The position numbers and the translations under genes are program-made. Positions 42,575 to 49,079 of a stretch of 64,000 nt of DNA are shown one piece after another (positions within the stretch are counted from its first letter, which is position 1; every line of letters begins with the position of its first letter). The notes under the pieces are model-generated. The model did not search any database. It was not told the origin of the DNA and worked only from the letters and a program-made list of their open reading frames with translations. Origin of the DNA: an uncultured Pseudomonadota bacterium (GTDB taxonomy: Bacteria > Pseudomonadota > Gammaproteobacteria > Burkholderiales > Burkholderiaceae_C). The stretch is taken from positions 682,001 through 746,000 of the forward strand of contig CAMFIB010000001.1 of NCBI GenBank assembly GCA_945952465.1. Reading direction: 5' to 3'.

Positions 42575-43029
42575 GCTTCACCACCGACCGGGGTGTAGGT
42601 GAGGCCGCATTCGCGGGCGAACTTCCCCATCCGGTGTTCGAAGTCATCCAAGTCGTCGGCGTTGTCGTGGCAGGCCTGCAGCTCATTGGCCCACACTTCG
42701 ATCGAGTCGAAAACCCCGTCGTCCCCATCAAAGCGTAGCGCCTTGATCGTGTCGTTGTCGGGGAACCGGTCGGGAAACATGCCGACGACTCCATCCGCGC
42801 CGAAATCGGAGTTTCGCCCTTCCCGGACCACCAGCTGCAGCTGGTCTGGCGTCATGCAGTGCCCGATGCCGCAGTGTCGGGCGAAGCTTTGGCTCCGGTA
42901 TGCGTAGATGCATTCACCGCTTCGTTTGCACAGGCTCTGCTGCTCCCGCACCCCGAAGAGTGCGGAGTCGAACATCTGCTGCGGTGTGAGGCGACCCTCG
43001 AATTTGGCGCCGTGGGGGTTGTAGTTCAT
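42571..43029 (-). CDS. Hypothetical protein, paralogue of 43530-44033
   Basis: 152 residues, start set by a TTTGGAGTGACAC element. FEGRLTPQQMFDSALFGVRE opens a helical protein that ends ELQACHDNADDLDDFEHRMG, then CGLTYTP. The same frame of motifs (ELQ-x2-HDNA, a helix, then GL-x-YT) closes the protein at 43530-44033, so the two are likely paralogues. CCCCGACAAC motif at 42753-42763 (FPDNDT). Confidence 0.6.
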   Translation of the reverse strand: MNYNPHGAKFEGRLTPQQMFDSALFGVREQQSLCKRSGECIYAYRSQSFARHCGIGHCMTPDQLQLVVREGRNSDFGADGVVGMFPDRFPDNDTIKALRFDGDDGVFDSIEVWANELQACHDNADDLDDFEHRMGKFARECGLTYTPVGGEA

Positions 43030-43063
43030 GTGTCACTCCAAAAAGTGTGCCCAAAGCGGGCAC
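43027..43063 (-). repeat. Start-associated element, copy 14
   Basis: Hairpin GTGCCC-GCTTT-GGGCAC (43047-43063), then TTTGGAGTGACAC before the ATG at 43029. Confidence 0.85.
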
Positions 43064-43085
43064 GGAAAGGGAACGGGTAGTTGGT

Positions 43086-43493
43086 TCAGGTTGGCATCTG
43101 AATCCAGACCCAGGCTGCGACCCACAGGCCGTCGTCGCCCCGTGACGCCTGCGCGCCGTCGTCGATTTCGACCTGATCGGTCGCGTGCATCCGGCGGGCC
43201 TCGGCGATCTCGTGGGGCGTTGCGAAGGACTCGGCGGGGATGTCGGTGACGAGCTGGTCTTCGACAGTGGGCGGTGCCGCACCGACGGCTTCCCGCAGCG
43301 CGGCCTCGACCTGTTCACGGCTGAACAGCGGCACGGACCTGCCGCCCGGCCAGCCGAAGCGAACCGAGGCCACCTTGACAGTGCATTCGCTGGTCAGGCA
43401 CTTCTGCAGTTCCGACGGGCTGATGTGCGCGGCCGCCTCGTCCTTCAGGTCGTCGAGCGACGCCAGTACGGTGGAGATGATGTCGGCGCTCAT
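43086..43493 (-). CDS. Hypothetical protein with duplicated start region
   Basis: 135 residues from the ATG at 43493. Acidic helical protein, unrecognised. Its translation start lies in the second copy of a perfect 40-bp tandem duplication; the good ribosome site (GGAGG) is 40 bases further up, in front of a second ATG (43533) that is out of frame. Expression of this frame may therefore be reduced. Confidence 0.55.
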   Translation of the reverse strand: MSADIISTVLASLDDLKDEAAAHISPSELQKCLTSECTVKVASVRFGWPGGRSVPLFSREQVEAALREAVGAAPPTVEDQLVTDIPAESFATPHEIAEARRMHATDQVEIDDGAQASRGDDGLWVAAWVWIQMPT

Positions 43494-43540
43494 GCCACAC
43501 CGCCAGTACGGTGGAGATGATGTCGGCGCTCATGCCACAC
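43461..43540. repeat. Perfect 40-bp tandem duplication over a start codon
   Basis: 43461-43500 and 43501-43540 are identical. Each copy holds the first codons and start codon of the gene at 43086-43493; 40 is not a multiple of three. Confidence 0.95.
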
Positions 43541-44033
43541 CTCCAATCGCCGGCGCCGTGTACACCAGGCCGGCGTCCGATGCCCACTGTTCGAGGAGCG
43601 GCTCGAAATATTCGGCGCCGGGGTTACCGGTGTCGGGGGCGTTGTCGTGGATCAATTGCAGCTCTGAGATGGGGATACCCCCCACCCCGCCATCGGGGTT
43701 CAGCATGTTCTGGAAGAACGTCCTCAAGCCCGCGCTGATGAGCAGCCCACCACCGATCGTCCACATCGGGTCGCCGACCTCCTCGAACGCCTTGGCCATG
43801 ACGTTGTCGGGGATGCCGCAGCCAATCAGGCAGGCAAGGGTGCTGCCCTCGACCTCGCGCCGGTAGTAGCACGCGGGTGCCGCGCCCCTCTCGCGTTGCC
43901 CCTTCGCTTGCTGATAGCCCTGAGCCCTGAACCGGGTCACTGCGGCGTCGAAGAATTCCTGGGCCGTGGGGTTACGGCCGTCGTAGGTGGGGAAGGGGAT
44001 CGTGCCCTTGGTCGGGGCGGGGGTGGTGTTCAT
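43530..44033 (-). CDS. Hypothetical protein, paralogue of 42571-43029
   Basis: 167 residues, ATG at 44033 set by a start-associated element. NPTAQEFFDAAVTRFRAQGY opens it and CYYRREVEGSTLACLIGCGI marks a Cys-containing core. The end ELQLIHDNAPDTGNPGAEYF, then ASDAGLVYT, aligns with its paralogue. CCCCGACAAC motif at 43802-43812 (IPDNVMA). Confidence 0.6.
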   Translation of the reverse strand: MNTTPAPTKGTIPFPTYDGRNPTAQEFFDAAVTRFRAQGYQQAKGQRERGAAPACYYRREVEGSTLACLIGCGIPDNVMAKAFEEVGDPMWTIGGGLLISAGLRTFFQNMLNPDGGVGGIPISELQLIHDNAPDTGNPGAEYFEPLLEQWASDAGLVYTAPAIGGVA

Positions 44034-44063
44034 GTGAAACTCCAAAAGGTGCCCAAGGTGGGC
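44031..44063 (-). repeat. Start-associated element, copy 15
   Basis: Hairpin GCCC-ACCTT-GGGC (44051-44063), then TTTTGGAGTTTCAC before the ATG at 44033. Confidence 0.8.
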
Positions 44064-44077
44064 GGTTGAGAAAAGGG

Positions 44078-44464
44078 TCAGTAGTCGGCCAGCGCCTCAC
44101 GCAGGGCGTTGACGACGCCGCAATCCGCAACGCGATACAGGTCCTCGGCCGTGTCTTGGCACGCCTCGTAGACAGCGAAGGCCTTGCGGCTGTCGTTGTC
44201 GTAGCCGAACGCGTCACACCACTCGTCGAAGGTCATGCTCGACGCCTCGGCGTCGCCCACCAGGGCGTGCAGCACGTCAGCCGCGGTCGGCCTCACCGGC
44301 TTTCTCGTCCGCTGCCACGCCTCCCACGCCAAGGTGCGGGGCGTGTACGGCGCACCCGCGTGCGGCGCTGGCTCGCTGCGATGGCCGAGCCCGGTGAAGT
44401 AGGCGAACTCCTCTGGCTCCATCGGGCGCCCTGCGTAGGTCAGCACGCACAGCCACTCGTCCAT
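44078..44464 (-). CDS. Conserved phage hypothetical protein
   Basis: 128 residues from the ATG at 44464 (MDEWLCVLTYAGRPMEPEEF). The segment TFDEWCDAFGYDNDSRKAFA, then VYEACQ, is a block I recall from short early proteins of many tailed phages. Function unknown. Confidence 0.6.
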   Translation of the reverse strand: MDEWLCVLTYAGRPMEPEEFAYFTGLGHRSEPAPHAGAPYTPRTLAWEAWQRTRKPVRPTAADVLHALVGDAEASSMTFDEWCDAFGYDNDSRKAFAVYEACQDTAEDLYRVADCGVVNALREALADY

Positions 44465-44512
44465 CGCCCGATTCCCGCCCAAGGCGCGCCGGCGTTCCCC
44501 GCGATACTCGAT

Positions 44513-44578
44513 TTAGAGGGTGAGCCGGGCTTCGTTGAGGATCGCCTGGACGGCGGTGTCGATGGTTGCGGTGCTCAC
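44513..44578 (-). CDS. Possible 21-residue peptide or gene remnant
   Basis: GTG at 44578 overlaps the preceding stop as GTGA and opens VSTATIDTAVQAILNEARLTL. It may be a short coupled peptide or the start of a decayed gene. Confidence 0.35.
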   Translation of the reverse strand: MSTATIDTAVQAILNEARLTL

Positions 44579-45078
44579 GCTGCCACCCCTTCGGTATTCG
44601 CGAACAGCGGATGGTGTTCGAGCATCCAGTCGATCCATGCGAGGCGGCCGCGCAGGCGCAGCCCTTCCCCCGAAGCCCCATGCGTCGTGCCGCAGTCGAG
44701 CCCGGCGCTGCGGCGCAGCCAACCGCCGTAGGCGATGTTGCGGCCCAGCATGTGGGAGATCGCGTCACGGGCTTCCCGCTCGGGGAACGAGTGCGGTTGG
44801 CCGGCGACACAGATGCAGTTGCAGATGAACTCGTGGCGCCCGTCGAGCAGGCGCATGCGAGCCACTTCGAGCGCGGCGCGGCAACCCTGGTTGAAGGTGT
44901 AGGTCTTGCCGCGCAAGTCGGTGGGGAACGGCAGCAGGTTGGGCGACTGGTCTTCAGTCGTGGGCTGGTCAGGTCTGGTCGCGTCGGTGCGGATTGCAGC
45001 GGTTTCGCTGCCCTCGCCGGAGGCGTTGTCGGGGCGGTGGACCTGCCCAAGCGGGCACGGGTGCTCTTTCGGCATCAT
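44575..45078 (-). CDS. Hypothetical protein
   Basis: 167 residues from the ATG at 45078 set by a TTTGGAGTTACAC element. Contains a Cys-rich centre (HEFICNCICVAGQPHSFPER) and helices at the end. CCCCGACAAC motif at 45024-45034 (RPDNASG). Function unknown. It is the last early gene before the 462-base palindrome-rich gap. Confidence 0.55.
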   Translation of the reverse strand: MMPKEHPCPLGQVHRPDNASGEGSETAAIRTDATRPDQPTTEDQSPNLLPFPTDLRGKTYTFNQGCRAALEVARMRLLDGRHEFICNCICVAGQPHSFPEREARDAISHMLGRNIAYGGWLRRSAGLDCGTTHGASGEGLRLRGRLAWIDWMLEHHPLFANTEGVAA

Positions 45079-45110
45079 GTGTAACTCCAAAATGGCCTCA
45101 AGGCGAGACC
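45076..45110 (-). repeat. Start-associated element, copy 16
   Basis: Hairpin with six-base arms and one mismatch around the loop GCCTT (45094-45110), then TTTTGGAGTTACAC before the ATG at 45078. Confidence 0.75.
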
Positions 45111-45540
45111 TGTAAAAATCACCAGTGTTTGGCGATGGATGGATTGTGGCGAGGTTGCTGCCTCGCGTCAAAGACCGTTTTGTTATGTTGACCGATGGGT
45201 CTGTCGGGGTAGGCTTATGTGCTACAAGTTATGAAGCACGAGCCTCAGTCCCGGCGTGGTGGCATGGTTTGGGTCGGGTTTTCGATGCGAGTTCCTCCCT
45301 TGTTCTGACTGATCAGTCAGGTCGTATGTGACACATTAGCCAGCTAATGTGTCACATACGAGTGCCCCGACAAGGTCGCTGACGGGGGCGCGATCCGTGA
45401 CGTTGTCGGTGACTCGGATCATGACCAGACCATGTCATGATCCGTGACGTTGTGGGGGCCTGCGTGAATGGATTCTCACGAGCCCAGGTGCTTACGCACC
45501 GCAGGGTGCCTGTGCCCCGATGAATGGATTCGTGAATGGA
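45079..45540. other. Non-coding control region rich in palindromes and direct repeats
   Basis: 462 bases without a supported gene. It holds a 16-base perfect palindrome (45305-45320), an 18-bp inverted repeat with a 2-base spacer (45323-45360), a CCCCGACAA motif (45365-45373), a 10-bp inverted repeat (45416-45425 with 45434-45443), a 15-base direct repeat (45392-45406 and 45439-45453) and three TGAATGGAT copies (45465, 45521, 45533). Candidate origin of replication or early promoter region. Confidence 0.6.
45305..45360. promoter_or_regulatory. Adjacent perfect palindrome and long hairpin
   Basis: CTGACTGATCAGTCAG (45305-45320) is its own reverse complement. Two bases on, arms 45323-45340 and 45343-45360 are perfect 18-base reverse complements. 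The second could be a protein-binding site, a cruciform or a strong terminator without a T-run. Confidence 0.8.
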
Positions 45541-45873
45541 TCAATTCGGGGCGCCGAACGTAGTCCCAGGGTGCAGGTGCACGGCCAAGGTGGCGCCGAT
45601 CACCGTCACCTCCACTTCAATCAGGCTGTGGCTGTTTGGGTCGAGGGCCAGCAGTCGACCGCGAGAGCTGATGCCCAGGTAGTGCCCCTTGGGTATTCCG
45701 GTCTGGAATGCGGGGCCGATTGTGCCGCCGGTGAATGCGCGCAGGAGCACGTTGCGATCGGCGTCATGGAGAACCCAGACCTCAGCGTTGCTGTGATCGT
45801 TGTCGGGGAAGTAGGTCGAGTGCAGGGTCTCGCCTTGGGTTGCCAGCTCGCGCTGGACTTCATCTTTGGTCAT
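45541..45873 (-). CDS. Hypothetical protein
   Basis: 110 residues, ATG at 45873 with AAGGA upstream. Mostly beta (EVWVLHDADRNVLLRAF, IEVEVTVIGATLAVHLHPG). CCCCGACAAC motif at 45798-45808 (FPDNDH). Unlike most neighbours it has no start-associated element and sits between two non-coding regions. Confidence 0.6.
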   Translation of the reverse strand: MTKDEVQRELATQGETLHSTYFPDNDHSNAEVWVLHDADRNVLLRAFTGGTIGPAFQTGIPKGHYLGISSRGRLLALDPNSHSLIEVEVTVIGATLAVHLHPGTTFGAPN

Positions 45874-46349
45874 GTCAATTTCCTTGTTTGAGCTGTCGCA
45901 AAATCGCTACAGCCTTTTATTTATTCGCCAGCGGCTGGAAATCTGACATTTCATCAGACAAAGTTTTCATGACGGAGTGGTGCGATATATCGAATCAGAT
46001 GGAAGTTACTCACGTTTTTACCACCTGTTTGTTGTTTTTACCAAATTCGGACCGAAAACACCCCACCCCCTAGAAATCGGGCAATCGGGCGTTGCGCTCG
46101 ATCGAAATTTTGCACTTGCTCAAAAACCTCTTCACTCAGCCAATTCTGCTGTTTCAAAACTCAATTTGGTAAGAATAACAGAATTAAGGGTGGAATCTGC
46201 TCCAAGGAAACCTGAAAAATTCAATGGTGGCAACAACTTAACTCCGACCACCTGTCCACGGGGCGACGCAAAAGCATCGTCGGCGATTTGGTAAAAGTGT
46301 GAACAGATTTGCCGCAAATTCGGTAAAAGTGTCGACTAACTTTGGATTT
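45874..46349. other. AT-rich non-coding stretch with GGTAAAAGTGT repeats
   Basis: 476 bases, clearly richer in A and T than the surroundings. GGTAAAAGTGT is repeated at 46290-46300 and 46322-46332, and related inverted copies (TTTTTACCA) lie near 46015-46040. No frame in it looks like a gene. Possible DNA-unwinding element, origin or promoter region. Confidence 0.5.
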
Positions 46350-46604
46350 TCAGCCTCCAAACGCCGTGTAATCGACGTAATCCGAGACGATGTCGTTGCC
46401 GGGATACCGGTGCACGCGGCCCCGAGAACGCTGCGCGGCCTGTTCCACTTTGGAGCGGTCGGCCTGCATTTTGCGGAAACGGGTGAAGACCAGCTTGGTC
46501 GCCCCGGTTTGGTTGTCGATCGGCACGACAGGCGCCGGACGCATGGCGTAGTAGAGGCAGCCTGGCTCCGCCGGCGCCGAGGCCAGCTTCAGAACGCGTT
46601 TCAT
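46350..46604 (-). CDS. Hypothetical protein
   Basis: 84 residues from the ATG at 46604 behind GGGGAGCGCAC. Basic protein (MKRVLKLASAPAEPGCLYYA and FTRFRKMQADRSKVEQAAQR). Overlaps the upstream membrane gene stop as ATGA. Unknown function. Confidence 0.55.
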   Translation of the reverse strand: MKRVLKLASAPAEPGCLYYAMRPAPVVPIDNQTGATKLVFTRFRKMQADRSKVEQAAQRSRGRVHRYPGNDIVSDYVDYTAFGG

Positions 46605-46765
46605 GTGCGCTCCCCTACCACAATGGCCGCGGCCGCTGCCACCAGCACAGCGATCAGGAAGATGGCGCCCGACACCATCTGAATCTTGGTGCCGACCTCG
46701 TTCGAGGACGTGATGTAGGCGGACAGGATGGCCGAAGCCACAGCGAAGAGCCAAAGCGTTTTCAT
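46601..46765 (-). CDS. 54-residue membrane protein
   Basis: ATG at 46765 is set by TTTGGAGTTTCAC. Two hydrophobic helices (MKTLWLFAVASAILSAYI and GAIFLIAVLVAAAAAIVV) separated by SSNEVGTKIQMV. Unknown function. Confidence 0.65.
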   Translation of the reverse strand: MKTLWLFAVASAILSAYITSSNEVGTKIQMVSGAIFLIAVLVAAAAAIVVGERT

Positions 46766-46779
46766 GTGAAACTCCAAAG
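46763..46779 (-). repeat. Start-associated element, copy 17 (no clear hairpin)
   Basis: CTTTGGAGTTTCAC directly before the ATG at 46765. No matched stem upstream, but a terminator lies at 46821-46849. Confidence 0.75.
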
Positions 46780-46820
46780 GTGATGCGGGTTGTCCTCTAT
46801 CAAAAAGTGAGCAAGATGCT

Positions 46821-46849
46821 CAAAAAATTACCCGGCGCTTGGTCCGGGT
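46821..46849 (-). terminator. Rho-independent terminator
   Basis: Arms ACCCGG (46830-46835) and CCGGGT (46844-46849) followed by TTTTTT on the minus strand. It would end transcripts from the 46939-47130 gene before the downstream gene block. Confidence 0.75.
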
Positions 46850-46938
46850 CAGGTTTGATCTGTCCCCAATTTTGTTTGCGCGGACCTGGCCCCTCCGCCG
46901 TCGAGGACTCTCATCCCCGACAACGTGGAGAACAAGGT

Positions 46939-47130
46939 TCAGCGCAAAACGACCACGGGAATGTCGTTGACCTTGCCGAAGACGACCAGCGCCTGGACGG
47001 TCTTGGCGCCTGCTGCCGCCAGGGCGCGCTGCAGACGATCGGCGGTGTAGATGCGGCCCGCCTGGATGGCGGCAGAACCGTCCCGGGCATGGATGGTTTC
47101 GGTCGGAATGACCTTGATGAGTGACGACAT
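46939..47130 (-). CDS. Hypothetical protein
   Basis: 63 residues from the ATG at 47130 with AAAGGAAGCT upstream. SSLIKVIPTETIHARDGSAA, then RIYTADRLQRALAAAG and a beta strand VVFGKVNDIPVVVLR. Flanked by CCCCGACAAC motifs at 46915-46925 and 47227-47273. Unknown function. Confidence 0.55.
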   Translation of the reverse strand: MSSLIKVIPTETIHARDGSAAIQAGRIYTADRLQRALAAAGAKTVQALVVFGKVNDIPVVVLR

Positions 47131-47226
47131 AGCTTCCTTTCGGTTGGTTGGTAAAGGCGGTGGGCCTTTCACCCACCTGGGCTACATCAAAGTGTTTGGG
47201 CAACGAGTCCCTTGCGTGGAAAAGAT

Positions 47227-47273
47227 CCCCGACAACGTCAATGCCGCAGGCAGCGTCTGCGACGTTGTCGGGG
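47227..47273. promoter_or_regulatory. Inverted pair of CCCCGACAACGTC sites
   Basis: 47227-47239 and 47261-47273 are perfect 13-base reverse complements with a 21-base spacer, about 100 bases upstream of the leftward gene at 47130. Confidence 0.7.
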
Positions 47274-47352
47274 TGAAACGCAGGCGGGAGACAAATCGCC
47301 TGGGTGCGCACTACAGGCACCCTTGAAAGCCCATCCAGGACGCTCAAGGGTG

Positions 47353-47412
47353 CCCCGACAACGACGTTGTCGAGGGCACAGGTTCAGGACAGCGTCGGTG
47401 ACGTTGTCGGGG
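47353..47412. promoter_or_regulatory. Three CCCCGACAAC-type sites
   Basis: Exact copies at 47353-47363 and 47402-47412, and a one-mismatch copy about 47364-47374 abutting the first in the opposite orientation. Confidence 0.6.
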
Positions 47413-48242
47413 TGATTACGACCTGAAGCAGGTCGTGCCGGTTACAGGGTCCGGCGCCACTGAGGGCTGAGTCGTCGAAGATTGCTTCCCCATGACCAGC
47501 TACAGAGGATGCGGTAAACCACCTGGTCAGTGGCTCCACTCTGTCGAGTGGACCCGCGGTCGCTTCGTCGTCCACGGGGCGCTGGACGTAGGCGCCATGC
47601 CGTGGGGACTTCATTGCGGACTCGTCGGGGCCGTGTCTCTTGCCCTTCTGCGCGCTGCACCCACTCGGCCCCGACAAGGTCAGCCTGCTTGGGCAGGCCC
47701 CGCTTGCAATGGCCATGCGTCTGTGCATGGGCAGGGTGCTGCGGTTAGGTCTCGGCCAGGCTCACGCTGCACCGGACAGCGGGGCCGTTTCGGGCCACTG
47801 GTGGCCGGACGTGCGGGCTGCTGGATGTCGGGGCGTTACTGCTGGGGTTGACGTTGTCGGGGCTCCATAGGGAGCGCTTCGGGGAGATGAGCGACACGGC
47901 CTGGTCGACAGGCCATGCGACCTTGTGCATGTGCACACAAGGGCGACACCTTCTAGGGTGTCTCAGGTAAGAGGGTTCGCTGACAGGTGGGCCGTTTGGG
48001 TCGGGCGCTTTGTACGTGCTGCCGGTGCCGGGCATGGTTGTGCCGTGGCAGGGATGCACGGGACCGGCAATGGGCCAATAGTTGGCCGCATGGGGTCCGC
48101 GCTGTTACCGCGTGGGGTGGCTGTCAGGAACTGTTAAAGGGCGGCCGGGTTACCTGTTGACCGTCGCGCGGGCCGGTGGCCGGAGCAGGGACAGCAGGTA
48201 ACCGTATGCACCAAAATGGTGCGGCATGGACGGACGATGCAC

Positions 48243-48292
48243 GCCATTAGTAAGGGTTTTCCCTTACTAATGGCCCCGACACTGTCGGGGCC
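48243..48292 (-). terminator. Double hairpin after the first leftward gene
   Basis: Perfect 14-base arms (48243-48256 and 48261-48274, TTTT/AAAA loop) directly abut 10-base arms GGCCCCGACA (48272-48281) and TGTCGGGGCC (48283-48292). They follow the stop of the leftward gene at 48299; the second stem is built from the dispersed motif, so termination and operator functions may be combined. Confidence 0.6.
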
Positions 48293-48298
48293 GTCGGG

Positions 48299-48820
48299 TT
48301 AGGCCGTGACGTTGTCGGGGACCTTTTGCGCTTCGGCAAGCGCCTGTTGACACTGCGCCAACTGCGCCGCGTAGGCGTCACGCTCGATGGTCAGCGCGGC
48401 GACGGCGGATTGTGCCGCGGCCAATTGTTCGCGCAGCGTGGGGCCTTCGGGCTTCGCCTTCGGAGCGGCGTCCTTGAAGTAAGTGCACCATGTGCCGGAC
48501 AGGGCCACCATGCGGGCATCGTGCGCGGCTTGGTCAGCGGCGCGGCCGTTCGCCTTGAAATCTGCCAGCGCCAGCGGGCAAACCGCACGCCACGCGCGGC
48601 CGGTCGACGTTTTCAGGGTTTCCGCGTGCAATTCGCGGAAAACCTGAGCGGTGGCGGTCGTGGCCGACAGTTCGGCCTTGCTGCCACCCGATGCGATGAG
48701 GGCGGAGAAAACCGGCGCGACGGCTTCAAAGGTGGCGGGGCCGCGTTCGGCACCCTTCAGGGCCACGAGCGCGGCGCGGACAGAATCGGCGGAATACTTG
48801 AGGGCAACAATACGGGACAT
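48299..48820 (-). CDS. First leftward gene, coiled-coil protein
   Basis: 173 residues from the ATG at 48820, preceded by TTTTGGAGCCTTT, a variant of the start-associated sequence. Helical throughout; the C-terminal part (LREQLAAAQSAVAALTIERD, then AYAAQLAQCQQALAEAQ) is a coiled coil. Position immediately downstream of the operator-covered leftward promoter corresponds to an early regulator or cro-like slot, but no DNA-binding fold is evident. The last codons before stop (VPDNVTA) are a CCCCGACAAC site (48310-48320). Confidence 0.6.
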   Translation of the reverse strand: MSRIVALKYSADSVRAALVALKGAERGPATFEAVAPVFSALIASGGSKAELSATTATAQVFRELHAETLKTSTGRAWRAVCPLALADFKANGRAADQAAHDARMVALSGTWCTYFKDAAPKAKPEGPTLREQLAAAQSAVAALTIERDAYAAQLAQCQQALAEAQKVPDNVTA

Positions 48821-48889
48821 AAAGGCTCCAAAATCCGGGCGCGACAATGCCATAGCGACCTGGTGGAAAGTGATTGATGGCATAGGGAG

Positions 48890-48918
48890 AATGTACCCCA
48901 TTACATAAACCATTACAA
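48890..48918 (-). promoter_or_regulatory. Leftward early promoter candidate
   Basis: Minus strand: -35 TTGTAA (48913-48918), 17-base spacer, -10 TACATT (48890-48895). The -35 is inside a TTGTAATGG operator. It would drive the 48 kb leftward gene array. Confidence 0.6.
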
Positions 48919-49065
48919 CACAATCGTTTCTATTGTAATGGCCTATGTAATAGGCAATATCTATTGCCGTCACCCTTGACGGGTACGCTTTTCCGTGTTA
49001 GCCAGGCCAGCCGGCGCCCCAGGGCGCTCTGGCAAGAAATTGATTTCTCAAAACTTTTGTAATGG
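48898..49065. promoter_or_regulatory. Array of TGTAATGG operators
   Basis: TGTAATGG occurs at 48898-48905 and 48910-48917 (minus), 48934-48941 and 49058-49065 (plus), with TGTAATAGG at 48947. 48910-48918/48933-48941 form a 9-base perfect inverted repeat, and 48953-48968 is another palindrome (GGCAATA..TATTGCC). They cover both divergent promoters. Confidence 0.7.
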
Positions 49066-49073
49066 GTTACAAT
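49045..49073 (+). promoter_or_regulatory. Rightward repressor promoter, probably leaderless transcript
   Basis: -35 TTCTCA (49045-49050), 17 bases, -10 TACAAT (49068-49073). The expected transcription start coincides with the A of the ATG at 49080. The -10 lies within TTGTAA-TGGG-TTACAA (49057-49072), an operator-like palindrome. Confidence 0.55.
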
Positions 49074-49079
49074 TCTGGT

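Larger units (their letters stand above)
47131..48298. other. 1.2-kb non-coding region with clustered CCCCGACAAC motifs and inverted repeats
   Basis: No supported gene. Seven CCCCGACAA copies lie here (47227, 47263, 47353, 47402, 47669, 47852, and 48310 just beyond it). Inverted repeats: 13-base arms 47227-47239/47261-47273; ccttgtg arms 47921-47942; 9-base GGTTACCTG arms 48148/48195; GCACCA-AAA-TGGTGC 48208-48222; and a double hairpin 48243-48292. Best read as a control or replication-origin region downstream of the first leftward gene. Confidence 0.6.

Noticed and set aside
45977-46294. 105-residue plus-strand frame in the AT-rich stretch
   Set aside because: No ribosome site, no recognisable motif, and the region is repeat-bearing; better explained as non-coding.
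25706-46779. Start-associated hairpins as rho-independent terminators
   Set aside because: Stems of four to six bases lack the following T-run, and their fixed place just before start codons argues for an initiation or mRNA-end role.
47492-47851. 119-residue plus-strand frame in the 1.2-kb gap
   Set aside because: Composition unlike the genes here, rich in Gly/Arg/Cys/Trp, and interrupted by operator-like repeats.
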